Assembly: GCA_934249275.1 (NCBI GenBank)
Contig: CAKQKT010000067.1
Span: 1-10,698 of the forward strand
DNA from: an uncultured Sutterella sp.
GTDB taxonomy: Bacteria; Pseudomonadota; Gammaproteobacteria; Burkholderiales; Burkholderiaceae_F
DNA length: 10,698 nt
Direction of reading: 5' to 3'
The notes beneath the pieces are model-generated. The model saw only the letters and a program-made list of their open reading frames with translations. It had not been told where the DNA came from and made no database searches. Below, piece by piece: positions 4,953 through 10,698 of this stretch (its first letter is position 1; each line of letters opens with the position of its first letter). The position numbers and the translations under genes were made by a program.

Positions 4953-7900
4953 ATGACCGAGATGACCGCCCCCGCGCGAGTGCGCGAGATTCCCTACAAC
5001 TACACGTCGTTCTCGGACCGCGAGATCGTGATTCGCCTTCTGGGCGAAAAAGCCTGGTCGACGATCGAGTCGCTTCGCGTCTCCCGCCGCACCGGACGCT
5101 CCGCCCGCATGCTCTTCGAGGTGCTCGGCGACATCTGGGCCGTTGAGCGCAATCCGTATCTGATCGACGACCTGATCGTCCATCCGAAGCGCCGCAAGCT
5201 GCTCGTTCGCGAGATGAGCCGCCGTCTTGAGGCCGTTCGCCAGCGCTCCGAAGGCAATTCGGATGTTCACTGGCTCGTGGCCGAGGCGAGCGCCGCCGTC
5301 AGCCGCTTCGACAACAGCTTCCCGAAGCTCACCGCCCGCCGCGAAGAAGTCAAAAAGAAACTTTCCGCGTTCACGGATCCGGACAACATCCGCTTCGACG
5401 GCTTTGCCCGCGTCACGCACGTGACCGACGCCACCGACTGGCGCATCGAATACCCGTTCGTCGTGCTCACGCCCGACCGCGAGGAGGAGATTGCGCCTCT
5501 CGTTCGCGCGCTCTTCGAGCTTCGTCTCACGATCATTCCGCGCTCGGGCGGCACGGGCTACACGGGCGGCGCGGTTCCGCTCTATCCGGACACGGCCGTC
5601 ATCAACATGGAAAAGTTCGACCGCCACAGCGGTCCCGTGATGCGCAGGCTTCCGGGCGTTGAAGGCGAACATCCCGTCATCGAATGCGGTGCGGGCTGCG
5701 TCACGCGACGCATCGAAGAGGCCGCGGCCGCCGCAGGCCTCGTCTTCGCGGTCGACCCTGCCTCAGCCGACGCCTGCTGCATCGGCGGCAACGTCTCCAT
5801 CAACGCGGGCGGCAAGAAGGCCGCCCTCTGGGGCACGACGCTCGACAATCTCGTCTGGTGGAAGATGGTCAACGTCGAAGGCAAGATGATCCGCGTCGAG
5901 CGCGTCAATCACAACTTCGGCCGCATTCACGAAGTCGAGACCGCCGAGTTCGACATTCACGAGCTTTCCGACGACGGCGCGATCGTCAAGACCGAGCGCC
6001 TCTCCATTCCGGGCCGCACCTTCCGCAAGGAGGGTCTCGGCAAGGACGTCACCGACAAGCTTCTCGGGGGCCTGCCTGCCATTCAGAAGGAAGGCACCGA
6101 CGGCATCATCGTGAGCGCCGCCTTCATTCTTCACCGCATGCCCGACTTCGGCCGCACGGTCTGTCTCGAGTTCTACGGCACCGTCGCCGAATCGACCCCG
6201 GCCATCGTGGAGGTGCGCGACTTCGTGCGCAATCATCCGACGGTCGAGCTTGCCGGCCTCGAACATATCGACTGGCGCTATGTGCGCGCCGTCGGCTACC
6301 GCGCCAAGCTCGAAGGCCGCGGCATGCCCAAGATGGTGCTTCTCGCCGACATTGTCTCCGACAACGAGGCCGATCTCGACGCCGTTGCCGACCGCTGCTG
6401 CGAAATGGCCCGCGCCCGAGGCGGCGCAGGCTTCGTCGCCCGCACGCCGGCCGAGCGCAAGGCCTACTGGAAGGAGCGCTCCCGCACGGCCGCCATTGCC
6501 AAGCACACCAACGCCTTCAAGCTCAACGAAGACGTCGTCATTCCGCTTGAGCGCCTCGGCGAATATTCCGACGAAATCGAGCGCATCAACATCGAGTTCT
6601 CCTTCAAGAACAAGATCCGCATTGCGGGCGCCTTCCTCGACTATCTGAACAACGCCGCCCTCAACGAGCGCCCGGGCATCAGCTTCGCCCGCGACCTCGT
6701 CGCCCGCGTCAAGGCCCGCTGGGAGGAAATGCGCGAAGGCATGGATGCCGACGCCGCACCCTGGCTTGCCGAAGGCGTCGAGCCCCGCGAAGGCGAAACG
6801 GTCTTCCTTGCGATGCGCGACGGCCGCCTTCGCATTTCGGTGAAGCGCGAGATTCTTGAAAAGCTCGCCGACGCCATCCCCGCCGACCTGATGGCCGAAC
6901 TCCACGCGCTTCACAAGAAGCACGTCCGCAGCCGCCTCTTCGTTGCGCTTCACATGCACGCGGGCGACGGCAACGTCCACACCAACATTCCGGTCAACTC
7001 CGACGACTACGACATGATGCAGGACGCCGAGAAGACGCTCGGCCGCATCATGAGGTGCGCCGTCCGCCTTGACGGCGTCATCACCGGCGAGCACGGCATC
7101 GGCCTCACCAAGTTCGAGTTCGTCACCGACGAAGAGCTCCGTCCCTTCCGCGAATGGAAGAACCGCATCGACCCCGAGGGCCGCTTCAACAAGGGCAAGC
7201 TCATGCCCGGCGGCGGCCTCGAGCGCGCGTATACGCCGTCGTTCGAGCTCTTCCGCGCCGAATCCATCATTCTTGAAAACTCGGGCCTCGGCGCCATCTC
7301 GCAATCCGTCAAGAGCTGCCTGCGCTGCGGCAAGTGCAAGCCCGTCTGCACGACGCACGTGCCGCGAGCCAACATGCTCTACTCGCCGCGCAACAAGATT
7401 CTTGCGCTCGGCCTGATGACGGAGGCCTTCCTCTACGAATCGCAGACCCGCCGAGGCCTTTCGCTCAAGCACTTCAACGAGCTCGTCGACCTGGCCGACC
7501 ACTGCACGATCTGCCACCGCTGCGTCAAGCCCTGCCCCGTCAAGATCGACTTCGGCAAGGTGACGACCGCGGTCAAGGCCTTCCTCAACCGCTCGGGCCA
7601 CCGCGAGCTCAATCCTGCCGCTCTTGCGGGCGGCGCGCTCGTCGACGCCGTCAATCCGATCGCCGTCCGCGCGCTCCATGCGGGCGCCGTCCGCGCCGGC
7701 TTCTCGCTCCAGCGCCTCGGCAACGAGCTTGCCGAAAAGTATCTCGCCAAGGATCTCGAGCGCATCCGCGAAAAGCCCGCCAACACCACGGGCCGTCCAA
7801 GCCTCAAGGGCCAGGTGATCCATCTTCTCTCGACGCCGCTTCCGGGCGGCATGCCCAAGCAGACGATGCGCGCCGCGCTCGGCATTGAGGACGAAGTGAC

Positions 7901-8714
7901 GATTCCGATCCTTCGCCGCCCCGACATGCCCGCCGACGCCGAAGCCGTCTTCTACTTCCCGGGCTGCGGCTCCGAGCGCCTCTTCGGCGACGTGGGCCTC
8001 GCCGTCGAGGCCATGCTCTGGCACGCCGGCGTCCAGACCGTTCTGCCGCCGGGCTACCGCTGCTGCGGCCATCCGCAGATGGCCTACGGCGAGACCGCCA
8101 AGGCCGAAAAGATGATGACCGACAACCGCGTCCTCTTCCACCGCATGGCCAACACGCTCAACTACCTCGACATCAAAACCGTCGTCGTGAGCTGCGGCAC
8201 CTGCATCAAGGCGCTTGACGAATACGAGTTCGACCGCATCTTCCCGGGCTGCCGGATCATCGACATCCACGAGTTCCTGCTCGAGCGAGGCATCACGATG
8301 CCGGTCCACGCCGACACGTACCTCTACCACGATCCGTGCCACACGCCGCTTCGCCTCAACCCGCCGCTCGAAACGGTGAGGAAGCTCACGAACGCCAACG
8401 TCGTTCAGTCCGAACGTTGCTGCGGCGAATCGGGCCTCTTCGCAGTGAAGCGCCCCGACATTTCGTCCCAGGTGCGCCACCGCAAGTTCGAGGAAATCGA
8501 AAAGGCCAGGGAAAAGGCCGGCATCAAGGGGCACGTCAAGATGCTTACGACCTGCCCGGGATGCCTCCAGGGCCTCTCCCGCTATGAGGAGCGCGCCGAC
8601 ATGGACACCGACTACATCGTCGTCGAAATGGCCCGCCAGATCCTCGGCGCCAACTGGCGCGACCAGTTCATCCGCACGGTGAAGAACGGCGGCCTCGAAA
8701 AGGTCCTCGTGTAA
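4953..8714 (+). CDS. Fused FAD-binding dehydrogenase with 4Fe-4S and CCG domains (DUF3683 type; D-2-hydroxyacid dehydrogenase-like)
   Basis: The 1253-residue product appears cytoplasmic (no signal peptide or TM helix). Residues ~1-145 form the N-terminal region I associate with DUF3683 ([20 protein letters not shown]). Residues ~165-400 are a PCMH-type FAD domain: [15 protein letters not shown] (195-209) and [13 protein letters not shown] (275-287). The FAD-oxidase C-terminal domain includes [14 protein letters not shown] (667-680) and GEHGIG (712-717). Two 4Fe-4S motifs follow, Cys789/792/795/799 and Cys851/854/857/861. The C-terminus is a duplicated CCG domain: Cys1005, Cys1037-1038, CGTC (1081-1084), then HDPCH, Cys1156-1157 and CPGC (1201-1204). 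The layout matches E. coli YdiJ and other D-lactate/D-2-hydroxyglutarate dehydrogenases, which pass electrons from a 2-hydroxyacid via FAD and FeS centres to the respiratory chain. The exact substrate is unknown. GGAG (4938-4941) lies 11 bases before the ATG; the ATG at 4962 is a possible alternative start. The gene stands alone. Confidence 0.93.
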   Translation: MTEMTAPARVREIPYNYTSFSDREIVIRLLGEKAWSTIESLRVSRRTGRSARMLFEVLGDIWAVERNPYLIDDLIVHPKRRKLLVREMSRRLEAVRQRSEGNSDVHWLVAEASAAVSRFDNSFPKLTARREEVKKKLSAFTDPDNIRFDGFARVTHVTDATDWRIEYPFVVLTPDREEEIAPLVRALFELRLTIIPRSGGTGYTGGAVPLYPDTAVINMEKFDRHSGPVMRRLPGVEGEHPVIECGAGCVTRRIEEAAAAAGLVFAVDPASADACCIGGNVSINAGGKKAALWGTTLDNLVWWKMVNVEGKMIRVERVNHNFGRIHEVETAEFDIHELSDDGAIVKTERLSIPGRTFRKEGLGKDVTDKLLGGLPAIQKEGTDGIIVSAAFILHRMPDFGRTVCLEFYGTVAESTPAIVEVRDFVRNHPTVELAGLEHIDWRYVRAVGYRAKLEGRGMPKMVLLADIVSDNEADLDAVADRCCEMARARGGAGFVARTPAERKAYWKERSRTAAIAKHTNAFKLNEDVVIPLERLGEYSDEIERINIEFSFKNKIRIAGAFLDYLNNAALNERPGISFARDLVARVKARWEEMREGMDADAAPWLAEGVEPREGETVFLAMRDGRLRISVKREILEKLADAIPADLMAELHALHKKHVRSRLFVALHMHAGDGNVHTNIPVNSDDYDMMQDAEKTLGRIMRCAVRLDGVITGEHGIGLTKFEFVTDEELRPFREWKNRIDPEGRFNKGKLMPGGGLERAYTPSFELFRAESIILENSGLGAISQSVKSCLRCGKCKPVCTTHVPRANMLYSPRNKILALGLMTEAFLYESQTRRGLSLKHFNELVDLADHCTICHRCVKPCPVKIDFGKVTTAVKAFLNRSGHRELNPAALAGGALVDAVNPIAVRALHAGAVRAGFSLQRLGNELAEKYLAKDLERIREKPANTTGRPSLKGQVIHLLSTPLPGGMPKQTMRAALGIEDEVTIPILRRPDMPADAEAVFYFPGCGSERLFGDVGLAVEAMLWHAGVQTVLPPGYRCCGHPQMAYGETAKAEKMMTDNRVLFHRMANTLNYLDIKTVVVSCGTCIKALDEYEFDRIFPGCRIIDIHEFLLERGITMPVHADTYLYHDPCHTPLRLNPPLETVRKLTNANVVQSERCCGESGLFAVKRPDISSQVRHRKFEEIEKAREKAGIKGHVKMLTTCPGCLQGLSRYEERADMDTDYIVVEMARQILGANWRDQFIRTVKNGGLEKVLV

Positions 8715-8723
8715 TCCTGCTGA

Positions 8724-8738
8724 CGAGCCTTTGGCTCG
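8724..8738 (+). terminator. Short hairpin after the FAD dehydrogenase gene
   Basis: CGAGCC (8724-8729) pairs with GGCTCG (8733-8738) around a TTT loop, nine bases after the stop codon. The stem is short and has no T tail; it probably only assists the next hairpin. Confidence 0.3.
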
Positions 8739-8745
8739 CACCATT

Positions 8746-8778
8746 CGGCCAGACGGTTTTCACCGCCGGGCCGTTTTC
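8746..8778 (+). terminator. Intrinsic terminator of the FAD dehydrogenase gene
   Basis: CGGCC (8746-8750) pairs with GGCCG (8769-8773), with an inner CGG/CCG stem (8754-8756 with 8763-8765), followed directly by TTTT and C. Placement about 30 bases after the stop codon supports termination here and separate transcription of the next gene. Confidence 0.5.
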
Positions 8779-8815
8779 ATTCCGCATTCGACTTTCGTTC
8801 TCGGGGTTTTCGTCA

Positions 8816-8843
8816 TCGTCACTGTGCGAAATCACACAGACGA
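8816..8843. promoter_or_regulatory. CRP-like dyad upstream of the flavoprotein gene
   Basis: CTGTG (8822-8826) and CACAG (8835-8839) are exact inverse repeats spaced by eight bases, the same TGTG-N8-CACA geometry as CRP sites, and outer TCGT/ACGA arms (8816-8819, 8840-8843) extend the dyad. It lies about 105 bases before the start codon, within range for a CRP/FNR-family activator. Which regulator binds is unknown; no clear -35/-10 pair was found downstream. Confidence 0.35.
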
Positions 8844-8906
8844 CAGGCGGCGAAAAGCCGATCATGTGCTCAACGCGATTTTGACCGAATCGCCAGACCA
8901 AAACAC

Positions 8907-8926
8907 GACGCTGCAACCACAGCGTC
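8907..8926 (+). promoter_or_regulatory. Stem-loop just before the ribosome binding site of the flavoprotein gene
   Basis: GACGCTG (8907-8913) pairs perfectly with CAGCGTC (8920-8926) around the loop CAACCA. It ends six bases before the GGAGA ribosome binding site (8933-8937), so it could affect translation or stabilise the leader. Confidence 0.35.
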
Positions 8927-8945
8927 CCACACGGAGAACACGTTT

Positions 8946-10517
8946 ATGAAGCTCAATCGTCGTCAGCTCATCGGCGGCGCTGCCGTTGCCGCAGCCCTGC
9001 CCGGCATCCCGTCCGCTTTTGCAGCCGTCAAGGAGGAAACCCGCGACCTCGTCATCGTCGGCGGCGGTCTCGGCGGCCTTTCCGCCGCAAATGCAGCCGT
9101 CAACAAGGGCTGCAAGGCTCTCGTTCTTGAAAAGCTCCCGTTCCTCGGCGGCGCCGGCATCATGCCCGAAGGCTCCCTGGGCATCAACACGAAGTATCAG
9201 AAGGCCCACGGCATCAAGACGACCGCACAGCAGGTTCTCGACGCCGCGCTCCAGTTCCACCACTACCGCGCCGACCCGGCCGTGCTTCGTGTTCTGATTG
9301 AAGAATCCACCCGCACGATCGACGAAATTTCCGACATGGGCGTTGAACTTCGCGGCATCCGCACGATGTATCCGAAGGAAGAATCCCTGATGTGCTGGCA
9401 CCTCTTCAAGGGCGGTACGGCTGAAGTCATCAAGCGCTGGATCGAAAACATCAGGGCCCGCGGCGGCCAGCTCATGACGAACACGCGCGTCACGAAGCTC
9501 ATCGTGACCGAAGGCCGCGTGGCCGGCGTTGAAGCCACGACGAAGAATGGCGACAAGCTCATCATTCACGCCAAGAAGGTCATCATCGCCACCGGCGGCT
9601 TCGCGGCCAACAAGGAAATGCTCGCGCAGTATGTCTTCGACTCGTCCGCTCTCGGCATGGTCGAGCCCATTTGGCTTCGCAGCCCGGTGGTCGACGGCCG
9701 CACGGGCGACGGCATCAACATGGCCCGCCTCGTCGGCGCCGGCGTCGCCGGCATGCACGCCGTAGCCGGCAATGCGCCGTACCTTCCCGACACGCCTCCG
9801 ATCAACCAGTTCTCCGGCCCGGACGAACTCAAGCAGGGCCGCTGCGCTCTGGCTCAGCCGTGGCTCTGGGTCGACCACACCGGCCGCCGCTTCTTCAACG
9901 AATCCCGCGGCTCGGTCTTCGTCGACGTCTACAACGCCATGACCACGGCCGGCGGCGTCTCCTACACGATCTTTGACCAGGCCATGATGGATCGCATGAT
10001 CAATCAGGGCGCCGTCCTTCCGTTCAACGCCATCGTGCTTGCCGGCACGCCGCTCAAGGCTCTTCCCAAGACCTGGGAAATCGGCAAGCAGCGCGGCTGG
10101 GCCTTCAAGGCAGACTCGATCGAAGAACTCGCCCAGCAGATCGGCGTGCCGCCTGAAAACCTCAAGGACACGATGAAGAAGGTCAACGGCTACGCTGAAA
10201 AGGGCTACGACCCCGAATTCGGCCGCAAGCCCGAACATCTCGTCAAGTTCAACCTCGACCATGGTCCGTACTACGCCCTCAAGGCCATCCGCGCCTTCTT
10301 CCTCACGCTCGGCGGCGTGCAGGTGACGCCGGCCTTTGAAGCCAAGACGCCGCAGGGCGACGTGATTCCGAACCTCTACGTGGTCGGCCAGGACATCGGC
10401 GGTCTGTATGACTCCTCCTATGACCTGCGCTGCGAAGGCTCCGCCTCGTCGTTCGCCATGACCTCGGGCCGCTACGCAGCCGAACACGCCCTGAAGCGCA
10501 TTCAGGAAGGCAAGTAA
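8946..10517 (+). CDS. Tat-exported FAD-dependent reductase of the fumarate-reductase/flavocytochrome c family
   Basis: The product is 523 residues; GGAGA (8933-8937) precedes the ATG by eight bases. The N-terminus is a twin-arginine signal (NRRQLIGG, hydrophobic stretch, cleavage near AFA, residue ~26), so the folded flavoprotein is sent to the periplasm. FAD binding is shown by VIVGGGLGGLSAANA (36-50) with GxGxxG, the acidic LEK (61-63), IIATGGFA (213-220), TGDGINMA (253-260), HTGRRFFNES (311-320) and VVGQDIGGLYDSS (479-491). It lacks the N-terminal haem domain and the FMN-binding domain of some relatives, so electrons must come from a separate cytochrome not encoded here. The substrate-site signatures differ from true fumarate reductases: FLTLGGV replaces HTMGGV and YDLRCEGSAS replaces GANRLGGNA, keeping only the Arg (495). 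The likely role is reduction of an unsaturated organic acceptor other than fumarate; the substrate is unknown. Confidence 0.92.
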   Translation: MKLNRRQLIGGAAVAAALPGIPSAFAAVKEETRDLVIVGGGLGGLSAANAAVNKGCKALVLEKLPFLGGAGIMPEGSLGINTKYQKAHGIKTTAQQVLDAALQFHHYRADPAVLRVLIEESTRTIDEISDMGVELRGIRTMYPKEESLMCWHLFKGGTAEVIKRWIENIRARGGQLMTNTRVTKLIVTEGRVAGVEATTKNGDKLIIHAKKVIIATGGFAANKEMLAQYVFDSSALGMVEPIWLRSPVVDGRTGDGINMARLVGAGVAGMHAVAGNAPYLPDTPPINQFSGPDELKQGRCALAQPWLWVDHTGRRFFNESRGSVFVDVYNAMTTAGGVSYTIFDQAMMDRMINQGAVLPFNAIVLAGTPLKALPKTWEIGKQRGWAFKADSIEELAQQIGVPPENLKDTMKKVNGYAEKGYDPEFGRKPEHLVKFNLDHGPYYALKAIRAFFLTLGGVQVTPAFEAKTPQGDVIPNLYVVGQDIGGLYDSSYDLRCEGSASSFAMTSGRYAAEHALKRIQEGK

Positions 10518-10532
10518 TCCGCATGACCGTCC

Positions 10533-10556
10533 GGAAGGCCGGCGATCCGGCCTTCC
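10533..10556 (+). terminator. Hairpin after the flavoprotein gene
   Basis: GGAAGGCCGG (10533-10542) and CCGGCCTTCC (10547-10556) form a perfect 10-bp stem with a CGAT tetraloop, 15 bases after the stop codon. The following bases (CCGAACTCTTCT) are only weakly T-rich, so it may be a partial terminator or a 3'-end protecting stem. Confidence 0.5.
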
Positions 10557-10597
10557 CCGAACTCTTCTATCGGCGTCGATTCACGACGCGCTTTTTC

Positions 10598-10631
10598 CGG
10601 TTGTCCGCCTCTGCGGGCAACCGTTTTTTTT
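10598..10631 (+). terminator. Strong intrinsic terminator (intron insertion target)
   Basis: An 11-bp stem (CGGTTGTCCGC 10598-10608 with GCGGGCAACCG 10613-10623, one G-U pair) with a CTCT loop is followed by eight consecutive Ts (10624-10631). This is a textbook rho-independent terminator for the flavoprotein gene on the plus strand. The last T directly abuts the group II intron-like sequence. Confidence 0.85.
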
Positions 10632-10698
10632 GTGCGCCCAGCAGCGCACGTGTGTCTATGCGGTGAAAGTCCGCTGTCCGCCCGAACAGGGGAAGGAC
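10632..10698 (+). mobile_element. 5' end of a bacterial group II intron (probably group IIC), truncated by window edge
   Basis: The sequence after the terminator T run begins GTGCGCCC, matching the GUGYG 5' end of group II introns. GTGCGC (10632-10637) pairs with GCGCAC (10644-10649), and downstream comes GTCTATGCGGTGAAAGTC with the stem-flanked GGTGAAAGTCC typical of bacterial group II intron domain I. From memory, the Oceanobacillus iheyensis IIC intron begins GUGUGCCCGGCAUGGGUGC and continues GUCUAUAGGGUGAGAGUCCC, closely parallel. Group IIC introns are known to insert just after terminator stem-loops, which is what is seen here. The rest of the ribozyme and any reverse transcriptase/maturase gene would lie beyond the window. 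The identification rests on motif recall without a search. Confidence 0.75.

Noticed and set aside
5763..8744. 993-codon open frame on the minus strand
   Set aside because: It lies wholly antisense to the FAD dehydrogenase, which has intact domain motifs. The translation is low-complexity, rich in Ala, Gly, Val, Asp and Glu, and is a by-product of strong G/C-ending codon bias.
8862..10487. 541-codon open frame on the minus strand
   Set aside because: It is antisense to the flavoprotein gene, with biased composition and no family features.
10632..10698. Cobalamin-type riboswitch suggested by the GTGAAAGTC-like core
   Set aside because: It begins with the intron 5' consensus directly after a terminator T run, which explains the sequence better than a leader riboswitch; a covariance-model search would settle it.

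Overview
The window reads as a chromosomal segment of a GC-rich proteobacterium. The best guess is a gut-type betaproteobacterium of the Burkholderiales (Sutterellaceae-like). The reasons are a DUF3683-type fused FAD/iron-sulphur dehydrogenase, which I know from betaproteobacteria, a Tat-exported soluble flavoprotein of the fumarate-reductase family, and strong G/C-ending codon use. The taxonomic assignment is inference from memory; no search was run.

Left end, 1-1921, minus strand: a partial membrane sensor-like protein (one TM helix, then a Cache-like extracytoplasmic domain) runs off the window edge. Upstream of it is a LysR-family regulator. The sensor gene is visibly less GC-rich than the rest of the window. 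Middle, 2067-4603, plus strand: two exported alpha/beta-hydrolase esterases form a likely operon divergent from the LysR gene. One is a small carbohydrate-esterase-like hydrolase and the other a type-B carboxylesterase. A perfect 14-bp hairpin lies between them and terminator-like hairpins follow them. The simplest model is that the LysR protein controls the esterase pair.

Right half: an AT-rich intergenic region precedes a 1253-residue cytoplasmic FAD dehydrogenase fused to two 4Fe-4S motifs and a duplicated CCG domain. It resembles D-lactate/D-2-hydroxyglutarate dehydrogenases and has its own terminator. After a leader with a CRP-like dyad and a hairpin before the ribosome binding site comes a Tat-exported flavoprotein reductase without a haem domain. 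It is probably a terminal reductase for an organic acceptor, because its substrate-site signatures differ from true fumarate reductases. The dehydrogenase could put electrons into the respiratory chain and the flavoprotein could take them out in the periplasm, but no sequence evidence links the two directly.

Right edge: the flavoprotein gene is followed by two hairpins. The second is a classic intrinsic terminator with eight Ts. The sequence directly after the last T begins GTGCGCCC and carries a GGTGAAAGTCC motif, which looks like the 5' end of a bacterial group IIC intron inserted at its typical target, a terminator. Only about 67 bases of it lie in the window. This is the most distinctive observation here. 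I did not find a clearly new multi-gene system.
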